From: Fodinicurvata sp. EGI_FJ10296
Lineage (GTDB): Bacteria > Pseudomonadota > Alphaproteobacteria > DSM-16000 > Inquilinaceae
Length of the DNA stretch: 64,000 bases
Direction: 5' to 3'
Assembly (NCBI RefSeq): GCF_040712075.1
Contig: NZ_JBFCVL010000008.1
Coordinates: 124,001 to 188,000 of the forward strand
The notes beneath the pieces are model-generated. The model did no database searches and was not told the DNA's origin. It saw only the letters and a list, made by a program, of their open reading frames with translations. Below, piece after piece: positions 54,960 through 63,716 of this stretch. Every line of letters begins with the position of its first letter. The stretch's first letter is position 1. Both the position numbers and the translations under genes were made by a program.

Positions 54960-55769
54960 CTATAAGAACGCGATGAGCAGAACGAGGCCAAGCACGATCC
55001 GGTAAACCACGAACGGCTGCATGCCGATCCGCTTTATGAAAAGCAGAAAATAGTGAATGCAAAGATAAGCGCTGATGCCGGAAAGTAGCGCGCCCAGCCC
55101 CAGCGTCCCCCACGAGACATCCGTTCCGCTGGAGATCAGGTCGATAGCCAGCAGACCGCCGGCAAGAATGATGACCGGGATCGAAAGCAGGAACGAAAAC
55201 CGCGCCGCCGCCTCACGGCTCAGGCCCAGGAACAGCGCCGCGGTGATCGTGATGCCCGAGCGCGAGGTTCCAGGGATCAATGCCAGCGCCTGCGCGCAGC
55301 CGATGACGACAACGTCCCGCCATCCCAACTGGTACTCGTCGCGGTCGCCGCGATGACGCCAGTCGGCCCATCCGAGCAGCACCCCGAACCCGATCAGCGT
55401 TGCTGCCATGACGACGGCTGCGATTTCCGGGGTTCGCATTGTCGTCTCGACCAGATCCTTGAGGGCCAGTCCGGCCAGCCCGACCGGGATCGTCCCCAGC
55501 AAAACTGCCCAACCCAGCCGGGCATTCGCCGTCGCGCCGCCGGTTGCCAGCGACCGCAACCAGTCCACGACGACGGCGGCGATTTCGTGCCGGAAATAGA
55601 TCAGCACCGCCGCCAGCGAACCGACATGCACGGCCAGATCGAATTCCAGCCCCTGATCGCGCCACCCCGTCACGATGGGGACGAGCAGCAAATGGGCCGC
55701 GCTGGAAACGGGCAGAAATTCTGTTACCCCCTGAACGACGGAGAGAACGAAGATTTCGATAAAACTCAT
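54960..55769 (-). CDS. uppP: Undecaprenyl-diphosphatase
   Basis: A 269-residue inner-membrane enzyme with about eight helices that recycles the lipid carrier of peptidoglycan and polysaccharide synthesis and gives bacitracin resistance. The two signature blocks are VQGVTEFLPVSSAAHLLL near the N-terminus and LIPGTSRSGITITAALFLGL near the middle, holding the catalytic Glu, Ser and Arg. ATG 55769 matches the family start; the longer frame to 55883 has no homology. Confidence 0.95.
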   Translation of the reverse strand: MSFIEIFVLSVVQGVTEFLPVSSAAHLLLVPIVTGWRDQGLEFDLAVHVGSLAAVLIYFRHEIAAVVVDWLRSLATGGATANARLGWAVLLGTIPVGLAGLALKDLVETTMRTPEIAAVVMAATLIGFGVLLGWADWRHRGDRDEYQLGWRDVVVIGCAQALALIPGTSRSGITITAALFLGLSREAAARFSFLLSIPVIILAGGLLAIDLISSGTDVSWGTLGLGALLSGISAYLCIHYFLLFIKRIGMQPFVVYRIVLGLVLLIAFL

Positions 55770-55954
55770 CGCACAGTCCTGGTTGGGCAGGTGATTGGAC
55801 CGGGAGCCCCGGGGCACACGGTCAGGCAGGTCATGCCACGATTGGCCGGGACCGGAAACCCCCTCGCAAGCGATACGGGTCATCCAACCACCGCTGGCCC
55901 GCGTATGAAGGGCGCTACAGGGTCCGGTTCAACAAGTCAGAAAGCTTCACCTAA

Positions 55955-57310
55955 ATGCGGATTGCCATCATCGGTACGGGAATCGCCGGCCTCGGGGCGG
56001 CATGGGCGCTGAACCGGCGTCATGACATCACCGTCTTCGAAGCAGACCAGCGCATTGGCGGACACGCCAACACGGTCGACATCGAGACCCCGGATGGCAG
56101 GGTCGCCGTGGACACCGGGTTCATCGTCTTCAACGACCGTACCTACCCCAATTTGAATACCCTGTTCGACCGGCTCGACGTTCCGATCAAACCGAGTAAC
56201 ATGTCGTTCTCGGTCAGCATCCGCGATGGAGGGCTGGAATATGCGGGTGACCGGCTTTCGAGCCTGTTCGCCCAGCGGCGCAATCTTCTGCGGCCGGGGC
56301 ATTATCGGATGATCAACGATATCCTGCGGTTCTACAGGACCTCGGTGGCTATGGTCGCCAACGACCGCATTCCCGAAGGAACCCTTGGGCGCCTCCTGTC
56401 CGACGGCGGGTACTGCCGGGCGTTCGTCTACGATCACATCCTGCCGATGGGTGCCGCGATCTGGTCGGCGGATATCCGGACGATGCTGGATTTTCCGGCC
56501 GCCACTTTTCTGCGTTTCTTCAGCAATCACGGACTGCTGACCGTCAATGACCAGCCCCAGTGGCTGACGATCGACGGCGGATCGCGGGCCTATACCGAAC
56601 GCCTGGCCAACTCGTTCAGGAACCGGATTCGCACCGCCACGCCAGTGCGCGCGGTCACGCGCGTCGACGGCGGCGCGATCGTCGAAACCGACGCCGACGC
56701 CCCGGAAAGGTTCGATCAGGTCGTCTTCGCCACCCATGGCGATACGACCCTGTCGCTGCTGCGCGACGCCGACGCCGAAGAAACCGACGTGCTGGGCAGG
56801 TTCGCCTTTCAGCCGAATACGGCCATCCTGCATGCCGATCCGGCGCTGATGCCCAAACGCCGGCGCGCCTGGGCCAGCTGGAACTATATCGCACCGGACG
56901 GCGTGACCGCCGGCAGCCGGGTTGCCGTCACCTATTGGATGAACAGATTGCAATCGCTGCCCTGCGACCAGGACATCTTCGTCTCCGTCAACCCGGTGAC
57001 CGCGCCCGCCCCGCACCGAACCTTCGGCACCTTCACCTACGATCATCCGGTTTTCGATGCCGGTGCGATCGCCGCCCAGTCGCGGATCAGCAGCATACAG
57101 GGACGCCGAAACACCTGGATTTGCGGCGCCTGGACAGGGTACGGGTTTCACGAGGACGGCCTGTCGTCGGCTCTGGCCGTGGCCGACGCCCTGGGATCTC
57201 CAGCGCCGTGGCGCGTGGACGAGGTCAGCACGGCCGCCGCCAACTGCCGGCCGCAGAACCTGCCCGAGGACGCGGATGAAACGTCCTACAACCTGGAGGC
57301 GGCGGAATAA
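55955..57310 (+). CDS. FAD/NAD(P)-binding amine-oxidase-like protein of a lipid-modification operon
   Basis: A 451-residue flavoprotein: RIAIIGTGIAGLGAAWAL then FEADQRIGGHANTVDIE (FAD binding), VDTGFIVFNDRTYPN, and C-terminal GAWTGYGFHEDGLSSALAVA. It belongs to the desaturase/amine-oxidase-type group that travels with DUF1365 and a cyclopropane-synthase-like protein. In Rhodobacter sphaeroides a related gene set is linked to furan fatty acid formation, where such a flavoprotein dehydrogenates a methylated acyl chain (from memory). First gene of the operon; two bases separate it from the DUF1365 gene. Confidence 0.85.
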   Translation: MRIAIIGTGIAGLGAAWALNRRHDITVFEADQRIGGHANTVDIETPDGRVAVDTGFIVFNDRTYPNLNTLFDRLDVPIKPSNMSFSVSIRDGGLEYAGDRLSSLFAQRRNLLRPGHYRMINDILRFYRTSVAMVANDRIPEGTLGRLLSDGGYCRAFVYDHILPMGAAIWSADIRTMLDFPAATFLRFFSNHGLLTVNDQPQWLTIDGGSRAYTERLANSFRNRIRTATPVRAVTRVDGGAIVETDADAPERFDQVVFATHGDTTLSLLRDADAEETDVLGRFAFQPNTAILHADPALMPKRRRAWASWNYIAPDGVTAGSRVAVTYWMNRLQSLPCDQDIFVSVNPVTAPAPHRTFGTFTYDHPVFDAGAIAAQSRISSIQGRRNTWICGAWTGYGFHEDGLSSALAVADALGSPAPWRVDEVSTAAANCRPQNLPEDADETSYNLEAAE

Positions 57311-57312
57311 CG

Positions 57313-58161
57313 ATGGCGGCAAATACGCAGCACGCTCAGCGACCGACGGCAGAGCCGCCTGCCGTGCTTTATGTCGGCCGGGTCATGCATCGGCGGCTGC
57401 GACCGTTCGGACACCGGTTCAGCTATCGCGTGTTCTCGATGCTGATCGACATTGACCGGATCGCCGAAGCGGCGTCGGGCAGCCGGATATTCTCGTACAA
57501 CCGGTTCAATCTGTTCGGCTACGACGATCGCGACCACGGTCCGCGTCGGCGATCGGATCCCTCGGCCCCGTCGCTGCGCGACTGGGTCGAGCAGCAGTTG
57601 GCGGCCGCAGGCATAGAGATTGACGGAGGCCGCATCCGGCTGCTTTGCTTCCCGCGTGTTCTGGGGTATGTTTTCAATCCACTGAGCATTTTTTTCTGTC
57701 ATCGCCATGACGGGGAGCTTGCTGCTATTTTATACGAAGTTCACAACACTTTCGGCGAAAGCCATGTCTACGCCTTCCGCATCGATCCGGCACCGTCAGT
57801 GGACGACCGGACAGGCGGCTCCCGGCCTGCGGTGCTCACGCATGCCGCCGACAAGGCGTTTCATGTTTCGCCCTTCATCGACATGACGCCGCGCTATCGG
57901 TTTCGCCTTCGTCCACCGGGCGATCGGCTGTCGATCCTTATCCGTGAAGGCGATGCAAAGGGCGATCTGCTGCTCGCCACCCTTCACGGGACGGCCGCTC
58001 CGTTCGGCGATAAAACGCTGACCAGGCTGTTCCTCACCCATCCCTTGATGTCGCTGAAAGTAATCGGGGCTATCCATTGGCAGGCGCTGAAATTATGGTC
58101 GAAAGGTGCGCGGTACCATCCCCGTCCGCGCTCCACGGCCGACGAACGCCACCAAACCTGA
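57313..58161 (+). CDS. DUF1365 family protein
   Basis: A 282-residue protein with the family blocks VGRVMHRRLRPFGHRFSYRVF, RIRLLCFPRVLGYVFNPLSIFFC, YEVHNTFGESHVYAF and HVSPFIDMTPRYRFRL, and the C-terminal HPLMSLKVIGAIHWQALKLW. Its biochemical role is not settled, but it is a constant neighbour of cyclopropane-synthase-like methyltransferases and the FAD protein upstream. It is placed two bases after that gene and before the methyltransferase, so all three are co-expressed. Confidence 0.9.
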   Translation: MAANTQHAQRPTAEPPAVLYVGRVMHRRLRPFGHRFSYRVFSMLIDIDRIAEAASGSRIFSYNRFNLFGYDDRDHGPRRRSDPSAPSLRDWVEQQLAAAGIEIDGGRIRLLCFPRVLGYVFNPLSIFFCHRHDGELAAILYEVHNTFGESHVYAFRIDPAPSVDDRTGGSRPAVLTHAADKAFHVSPFIDMTPRYRFRLRPPGDRLSILIREGDAKGDLLLATLHGTAAPFGDKTLTRLFLTHPLMSLKVIGAIHWQALKLWSKGARYHPRPRSTADERHQT

Positions 58162-58189
58162 TCGCAAAAACCGACGCAGATCCACGCCA

Positions 58190-59428
58190 ATGTTCGCCAT
58201 GTCGACCACCTCTCATCGTCCATACAAGCCGTCTCGCGGCATGCGGTTTCTGCTGTCCATGGCGCGCTCGCTGCGGGCCGGCGACCTGACTGTCGTACTG
58301 CCCTCGGGCGACGAGCACCGGTTTGCCGGCAGCGAGCCGGGACCCGCTGCCCGCCTCGTCGTGCATGACGATGCCATGGCGCGGCGGCTTCTGACCGGCG
58401 GCACTCTGGGATTCTGTGAAGCGTATCTCGACGGCCAATGGTCCAGCCCGGACATCGAGGCGCTGTTCATCCTGGCATTGGTCAACGAACAGGCGCTGGG
58501 CGATGTTCTCGACGGCCGGCCGATGGTGCGCGCGATCGCCCATTTCCTTCATCGCCTGCGCCCAAATACGCGCCGGGGTTCGCGCCGTAACATCAGCTAT
58601 CACTACGATCTGGGCAATGCCTTTTACGAACGCTGGCTCGACCCGACCATGACCTATTCATCCGCCATCTTCGCCGCCGAGGGTCAGGAGGACGAAACCC
58701 GGACCGGCACGGACCTGCTGACGGCGGGCCAGCAGCGCAAATATGCCGAGATCGCGCGGCGCATGGGGCTCGGCCCGAACGACCATGTATTGGAAATCGG
58801 ATGCGGCTGGGGCGGTTTCGCGGCCTTCGCCGCCGCAGAGATCGGCGCCCGCGTCACCGGCATCACGATCAGCCGCGAGCAGTACGACTTCGCCAGCCGC
58901 CGCATCCAGTCCCTGGGTCTGAACGACCGCGTGACCATCGAAATGCGCGATTACCGCGATACCGAGGGACGCTTCGACCGGGTCGCCTCGATCGAGATGA
59001 TCGAAGCGGTCGGCGAACAGTACTGGCCGACCTATTTCAATACCATCCGCGAGCGACTCTGCGAGGGCGGAAGCGCGGCGCTGCAGGTGATCACCATCGA
59101 CGACCGGTACTATGATTCCTATCGGCGCGGTGCCGACTATATCCAGAAATACATATTTCCCGGCGGCATGCTGCCCAGCATGACCGCCCTCAGGGACGAA
59201 GTCGCGCGGGCCGGCATGCGGGTGACCGACGCCGCCGGATACCGCAAGGACTATGCCCGAACCCTGCGGGAATGGAACCACCGCTTCCAGGCCGTTTGGC
59301 CCGAATTGCACACTATGGGATTCGACGACCGGTTCAAGCGGATGTGGGAACAGTATTTCGCGTATTGTGCGGCGGGATTCGAGGTTGGATGTATCGACGT
59401 CCGACAAGTCGCGATTGCCCGGGACTGA
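58190..59428 (+). CDS. Cyclopropane-fatty-acyl-phospholipid synthase family SAM methyltransferase
   Basis: A 412-residue enzyme with an N-terminal lipid-binding part (1-110), ISYHYDLGNAFYERWLDPTMTYSSA, the SAM motif VLEIGCGWGGFA, and IEMIEAVGEQYW, YIQKYIFPGGMLPS and RTLREWNHRF, all CFA-synthase blocks. The family methylates or cyclopropanates the double bond of membrane phospholipid acyl chains. In this gene setting a UfaM-like role, adding a methyl group to an unsaturated chain, is as likely as plain cyclopropanation. The start is uncertain (58190 or 58199; no clear ribosome site). Confidence 0.88.
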   Translation: MFAMSTTSHRPYKPSRGMRFLLSMARSLRAGDLTVVLPSGDEHRFAGSEPGPAARLVVHDDAMARRLLTGGTLGFCEAYLDGQWSSPDIEALFILALVNEQALGDVLDGRPMVRAIAHFLHRLRPNTRRGSRRNISYHYDLGNAFYERWLDPTMTYSSAIFAAEGQEDETRTGTDLLTAGQQRKYAEIARRMGLGPNDHVLEIGCGWGGFAAFAAAEIGARVTGITISREQYDFASRRIQSLGLNDRVTIEMRDYRDTEGRFDRVASIEMIEAVGEQYWPTYFNTIRERLCEGGSAALQVITIDDRYYDSYRRGADYIQKYIFPGGMLPSMTALRDEVARAGMRVTDAAGYRKDYARTLREWNHRFQAVWPELHTMGFDDRFKRMWEQYFAYCAAGFEVGCIDVRQVAIARD

Positions 59429-59481
59429 CACTGGCGCCCGACCCGAAACGCACCCTCTGATCAGAACTGGCGCAAGCGACA

Positions 59482-60855
59482 ATGGCCGTCAATCGAACCA
59501 CGAACGCGGCCCCGCGCCTTTCCGGCCGGGTGCTTGCCGCCTATGGCGCTCCGGCCCTGCCGCTTGCGGCGCTGGGACTGCCGGTATTCATCCATCTTCC
59601 GACCTTCTATGCGACCACCATGGGGCTCGGCCTCACCGCCGTCGGGGCGATCCTGCTGTTCGCCCGGCTCTGGGATGTGATAACCGACCCGCTGATCGGA
59701 TTTCTGAGCGACCGGACGACCGGGCGCTTCGGACGGCGGCGGCCCTGGATCGTCGCGGGAACGCCGCTGGTCCTGACGGCGACATGGTTTCTGTTCGTGC
59801 CACCTGACGGCGCCGGCGGCTGGCATCTTCTGGTCTGGTCGCTGGTGCTGTATCTGGGCTGGACCATGATGATCCTGCCGCTCAGCGCATGGGGGGCCGA
59901 ACTCTCGCCGGACTATCACGAGCGCTCGCGCATCTCCGCCTGGCGCGAAGGCTTTCTCGTCGTCGGAACGATGCTGGCCCTGGCGCTGCCGGTTGCGTTC
60001 GGCTACGTTGACGCCCAGGACGCTGGCGGGGCCCTGACCGTCATCGCGGTCATGATCGTCGTGCTGCTTCCAGCCTCCGTCATCCTGCTGTTGGCCGTCA
60101 CGCCGGATTCCCGCTTCCGCTCAACCGCCGGTGCTGCGGGATTTCTGCCGGGGCTGAAGGTCCTGCGCCGCAATGCCGGATTCCGCCGCCTGATCGCCGC
60201 CTATCTGATCAACGGCATCGCCAACGGTCTGCCCGCCACACTTTTCCTCTTGTTCGTCACACATCGTCTGGAAATTCCCGGCCAGGCCGGCAGCCTGCTG
60301 GCGATGTATTTCTTCTGCGGCATTCTGGCCGTACCGATGTGGCTGAAGCTCAGCTACCGCTACGGCAAACATACCGTGTGGTGTGCGGCCATGGTGTGGG
60401 CCTGCATCTGGTTCGCCATGGTGCCGTTCCTGGGTCCCGGCGATTTCTGGGCCTTCCTGGCCATCTGCATTCTCACCGGCATCCCGCTGGGCGCGGATCT
60501 CGTCCTTCCGGCGTCGATGCAGGCCGATGTCATCGACGCCGACACCATCGAGACCGGCGAACGGCGCGCCGGCCTGTTCTTCGCCCTTTGGGGCATGGCG
60601 ACGAAACTGGCGCTCGCGCTGGCGGTCGGTATGGCGTTTCCGATCCTGAACCTGGCCGGGTTCAGCGAAGACGGGGGCAACGGCGCGCCGGCCCTCATCA
60701 CTCTTGTCGTTCTTTATTCGCTGCTGCCGGTGATCTTCAAGGTTGGCGCCATCGTACTAATGGCAGGATTTCCGATCACGGCGGAACGGCAGTACGAGAT
60801 GCGGCGCCGTCTGGAGGAGCGAGACAATGACGAGAGTGAAGCCGCGGCGCCCTGA
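59482..60855 (+). CDS. MFS/GPH-type cation symporter family protein
   Basis: A 457-residue protein with twelve hydrophobic helices. GPH/MelB-type loops are seen in ARLWDVITDPLIGFLSDRT and GRFGRRRPWIVAGTPL, and SPDYHERSRISAWREGF. It is a common member of the DUF1365/CFA/DUF3833 gene set, where a role in lipid or lipid-precursor movement is suspected but unproven. It overlaps the lipoprotein gene by 29 bases. Confidence 0.87.
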   Translation: MAVNRTTNAAPRLSGRVLAAYGAPALPLAALGLPVFIHLPTFYATTMGLGLTAVGAILLFARLWDVITDPLIGFLSDRTTGRFGRRRPWIVAGTPLVLTATWFLFVPPDGAGGWHLLVWSLVLYLGWTMMILPLSAWGAELSPDYHERSRISAWREGFLVVGTMLALALPVAFGYVDAQDAGGALTVIAVMIVVLLPASVILLLAVTPDSRFRSTAGAAGFLPGLKVLRRNAGFRRLIAAYLINGIANGLPATLFLLFVTHRLEIPGQAGSLLAMYFFCGILAVPMWLKLSYRYGKHTVWCAAMVWACIWFAMVPFLGPGDFWAFLAICILTGIPLGADLVLPASMQADVIDADTIETGERRAGLFFALWGMATKLALALAVGMAFPILNLAGFSEDGGNGAPALITLVVLYSLLPVIFKVGAIVLMAGFPITAERQYEMRRRLEERDNDESEAAAP

Positions 60856-61528
60856 ACCCGGCGATGTCCCGACCGAACCCGGAACCCGCCCCGGGCCGCG
60901 CCGACGATCCCTGTTGGTCGCGGGGTTCGGATCGGTCGTTTTGATGGGCGTGTTGACGGGGTGCAGTAGCATGAAGCCAGAAGACTTCGCCGGAACAGAG
61001 CCGCGATTCCGACTGGAAGAATTTTTCGAGGGACAGACGCGCGCCTGGGGAATCTTCGAGGATCGCTTCTCGAATCTGCGGCGCCAGTTCACGGTCGACA
61101 TCGACGGCGAGTGGGACGGCCAGACCCTGACCCTGGTGGAAGATTTCGTCTATGCCGACGGCGAGACCGAACAGCGCATCTGGACGATCCGGCCCGACGG
61201 CGAGAACGGCTACGTGGGCGAAGCGGGGAACGTGGTCGGGACAGCCAGCGGCGCCGCATACGGAAATGCGCTCAACTGGCAATATTACTTCGATCTGGAC
61301 ATCGGTGACCGCACGATCAATGTCCATTTCGACGACTGGATGTTCCTTCAGCCCGACGGCGAAAGCATGATCAACCGGGCACATGTAACGAAATGGGGCA
61401 TCGAGATCGGCTCGGCGTTCATCTTCTTCCGCAAGGCTGACGACGAACTGGCGCTGGAAATGGATCAGGAGACGGTCGAGCAGGCGATCGACCAGGGTCT
61501 GGCACCGGGTTCCGCCGCGGCCCAGTGA
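60827..61528 (+). CDS. DUF3833 family lipoprotein
   Basis: A 233-residue predicted lipoprotein: a Pro/Arg-rich N-terminus, hydrophobic core LLVAGFGSVVLMGVL and lipobox LTGC with the lipidated Cys at about residue 46. The mature protein has RLEEFFEGQTRAWGIFEDR, FTVDIDGEWDGQTLTL, EDFVYADGETEQRIW and DWMFLQPDGESMINRA, the DUF3833 pattern. Envelope component of the lipid-modification operon; its mechanism is unknown. It starts inside the transporter gene. Confidence 0.9.
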   Translation: MTRVKPRRPEPGDVPTEPGTRPGPRRRSLLVAGFGSVVLMGVLTGCSSMKPEDFAGTEPRFRLEEFFEGQTRAWGIFEDRFSNLRRQFTVDIDGEWDGQTLTLVEDFVYADGETEQRIWTIRPDGENGYVGEAGNVVGTASGAAYGNALNWQYYFDLDIGDRTINVHFDDWMFLQPDGESMINRAHVTKWGIEIGSAFIFFRKADDELALEMDQETVEQAIDQGLAPGSAAAQ

Positions 61529-61572
61529 AGGGGCGCAGTGACGGGGCACGACAACTCCCGTCACGTCCGCCG

Positions 61573-61887
61573 TCAGGTGCTGAACTTCAGCCCGATGATG
61601 CCGGTGACGATCAGGCCGATGCAGACCAGCCTATTGATCGATGCCGCCTCCCCGAAGACGATGATGCCGAATATCACCGTGCCCACAGTGCCGATGCCGG
61701 TCCAGATGGCATAGCCCGTGCCAAGCGGAAGCGATTTCAGTGCGAGCCCGAGCAGCACCACGCTGATTGCCATACTTACGAGCGTCAGCACGGTCGGAAC
61801 CGGCCGCGTAAAGCCGTCGGTGAACTTCAGGCCGGCCGCCCAGCCGATCTCGAACAATCCCGCAGCGAATAGATAGATCCAGGCCAT
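61573..61887 (-). CDS. SMR family guanidinium exporter (Gdx/SugE-like)
   Basis: A 104-residue four-helix protein of the small multidrug resistance family. The essential Glu is in FAAGLFEIGWAAGLKF, followed by the Trp-containing LGTGYAIWTGIGTVGT typical of SugE/Gdx rather than EmrE. Gdx proteins export guanidinium in exchange for protons as antiparallel dimers. A candidate guanidine-II riboswitch in its leader strongly supports guanidinium as substrate. AAAGGG is the ribosome site, eight bases before ATG 61887. Confidence 0.9.
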   Translation of the reverse strand: MAWIYLFAAGLFEIGWAAGLKFTDGFTRPVPTVLTLVSMAISVVLLGLALKSLPLGTGYAIWTGIGTVGTVIFGIIVFGEAASINRLVCIGLIVTGIIGLKFST

Positions 61888-61917
61888 TCACAACCCTTTC
61901 CGGTCGGTTTTCCGGCT

Positions 61918-62009
61918 GGGTCGTCCCGGCCACAACTGCAGGCGAAAACGCGCCTGCCAAACACCATCCCAAGGATCTTCCCCCCGGGTTGTCCACTGGG
62001 GTCGTCCCC
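61918..62009 (-). promoter_or_regulatory. Candidate guanidine-II (mini-ykkC) riboswitch
   Basis: On the minus strand, two hairpins with the diagnostic ACGA tetraloop (consensus ACGR) precede the Gdx/SugE gene: GGGG-ACGA-CCCC (62009 to 61998) and GGG-ACGA-CCC (61927 to 61918), the second extended by GGC/GCC beyond one mismatch. The 70-base linker is longer than usual but contains a strong hairpin GCAGGCG/CGCCTGC (61938-61957) that brings the two together. The second hairpin ends 30 bases before the start codon, near the ribosome site, as in known members that expose the Shine-Dalgarno when guanidine binds. Confidence 0.78.
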
Positions 62010-62200
62010 GAATGCACAGAAACTGGTCCGAATGGCGCCGCAGATCAAGCCCGTACCCGCCGGGAACCATCACTCCCGGGCAATTGAAAATTCAATCTCC
62101 GACAAATCGGCACGCTGCATTGTCTTGTTAAGGCAGTGATGAGATAATTGGATTATCTGCGCGGCCGAATGCGCGGCAATATAAAAAAACAGGGTGGGCG
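62010..62200. promoter_or_regulatory. Divergent promoter region between Gdx leader and histidine kinase, with palindromes
   Basis: Two AT-rich palindromes are seen: ATTGAA-AA-TTCAAT (62083-62096) and the perfect AGATAAT-TGG-ATTATCT (62142-62158). The second is close to the histidine kinase start at 62201 and could be an operator for its regulation; the first may serve the Gdx transcript. A purine-rich GGGTGGG ribosome site precedes ATG 62201. No regulator gene is adjacent. Confidence 0.4.
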
Positions 62201-63604
62201 ATGGCGAGCAGGGTCTCCAGTGAAGATTGGACAACGGAGCAAAAGCTCCGGATTCTCGACCGGCTACCCGCCCGAATCGCCATCGCCTATGCCGTCATCG
62301 GCGCTTTCTGGATTCTGATCTCGGACCTGGCCCTCGGCACCCAGTTCGATGACCTCACACGCCCACCGATCATTGCACAGATCGTCAAGGGCTGGTTGTT
62401 TGTCGTGGTGACCGCAGCGTGCCTTTATCTGGTCACCAACCATCTGACCCGGCAAGCATCGGGCGCCACGCGATCCATGCTGGCCGCCGATCGAACCCGC
62501 GACCGGCTGGCCGCCATCGTCGATGCCGCACCGGACCTCGTGGCAACAGCCACTGTGGACGGCAGGCTGCTCTCGATGAACGGCGCAGGGCGCGAGATGA
62601 CCGGGGCAGGTCCCGCATCCGACATATCGCGATGGCATATTTCCGATTTGCATCCTGCCGACACGGGCCGTTTCCTCCGGGATCAGGCAGTTCCAGCTGC
62701 CATCGAGAACGGACAATGGTCCGGCGAGACCGAATTGTCCGGATCTGCGGGCCCGCCCCGGCCGATTTTCCAGACGATTCTGGTACACCGGGGCGAGGAT
62801 GGACGACCCGCTTTTCTGTCGACGATCGGCCGCGACCTTTCGGAGCGCAAACGAACGGAAGACCGGCTGAGGATGCTGCAGAAGCTCGAACTGCTCGGCC
62901 AACTGACGGGCAGCGTTGCCCACGATTTCAACAACCTTCTGGGTATTGTCATCGGCAATGCCGAAGCACTGGAATCGCGGCTCGTTGCAGACCCGCAGTC
63001 CAAACGCCTGCTCGGCCTGATCCTGCGCGCCGGCGACCGCGGAACCGAACTGACCCAGAGATTGCTCTCGGTCTCGCGCCAGCAATCGCTCAGGCCAGAA
63101 CCCGCGGACGTCAACCTGCTCATACAAGCCGCCCTGCCCCTGATCCAGCAGGCCGTCGGTCGCGGCATCGACGTCGACACCCGCCTCTGTGGCAGTGCCC
63201 GGAGCGCGACTCTCGATACGGCAGAGTTCGAAACCTGTCTTCTGAATCTGGCGATCAATGCACGCGACGCCCTGTCCGGTGGTGGCATGATCACGGTGTC
63301 GACACAGAACGTCGACCTGGCGCCATCGGACGTTGCGGGCCACACCGGCGCCCGACCCGGATCCTACGTTCTCGTTGAAGTCAGGGACACCGGCTGCGGC
63401 ATGCCCGATAGTGTGGCTGCGCGCATTTTCGATCCTTTCTTCACGACCAAGGACCCCGGCAAAGGCACGGGTCTGGGCCTCAGCATGGTGGCCGGTTTCG
63501 TGGCCCATTCCGGCGGCCACGCGACGGTCGAATCGCAGCCCGGCTCAGGCACCACCATCGGGCTTTATTTGCCGGCCACGCCGTCTGCGGCCGTCGCCTG
63601 TTGA
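62201..63604 (+). CDS. Membrane PAS-domain sensor histidine kinase
   Basis: A 467-residue kinase with two transmembrane helices (about 24-46 and 62-86), a PAS domain (about 100-225, ending GRDLSERKRTEDRL), a dimerisation/phospho-acceptor helix with LTGSVAHDFNNLLGIVIGN and a HATPase domain (NLAINARDAL, VRDTGCGMP, GTGLGLSMVAGFV). The H-D-F-N-N-L phospho-acceptor box is typical of NtrB/hybrid-like PAS kinases. No receiver domain or response regulator is adjacent. It precedes hmp, but the two have separate promoters. Confidence 0.9.
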   Translation: MASRVSSEDWTTEQKLRILDRLPARIAIAYAVIGAFWILISDLALGTQFDDLTRPPIIAQIVKGWLFVVVTAACLYLVTNHLTRQASGATRSMLAADRTRDRLAAIVDAAPDLVATATVDGRLLSMNGAGREMTGAGPASDISRWHISDLHPADTGRFLRDQAVPAAIENGQWSGETELSGSAGPPRPIFQTILVHRGEDGRPAFLSTIGRDLSERKRTEDRLRMLQKLELLGQLTGSVAHDFNNLLGIVIGNAEALESRLVADPQSKRLLGLILRAGDRGTELTQRLLSVSRQQSLRPEPADVNLLIQAALPLIQQAVGRGIDVDTRLCGSARSATLDTAEFETCLLNLAINARDALSGGGMITVSTQNVDLAPSDVAGHTGARPGSYVLVEVRDTGCGMPDSVAARIFDPFFTTKDPGKGTGLGLSMVAGFVAHSGGHATVESQPGSGTTIGLYLPATPSAAVAC

Positions 63605-63614
63605 TACTTTTTTT

Positions 63615-63654
63615 GATGCATATCGTTTACATCATTTGGCGGTCTTGCTATACG
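63615..63654 (+). promoter_or_regulatory. hmp promoter with NsrR-type operator
   Basis: The 19-base GATGCAT-ATCGT-TTACATC (63615-63633) matches the E. coli NsrR site type GATGCAT-TTAAA-ATACATC in both half-sites and spacing. Its right half contains TTTACA (63626-63631), which with a 17-base spacer and TATACG (63649-63654) forms a promoter. NsrR bound here would cover the -35 box, giving nitric-oxide-relieved repression of the downstream flavohemoglobin gene. Confidence 0.75.
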
Positions 63655-63716
63655 GTCGCTACGTTGTTTCGGTCAATCGGACCGGCACGGCGAAGACGTG
63701 GAAACAGGAGACGCCC

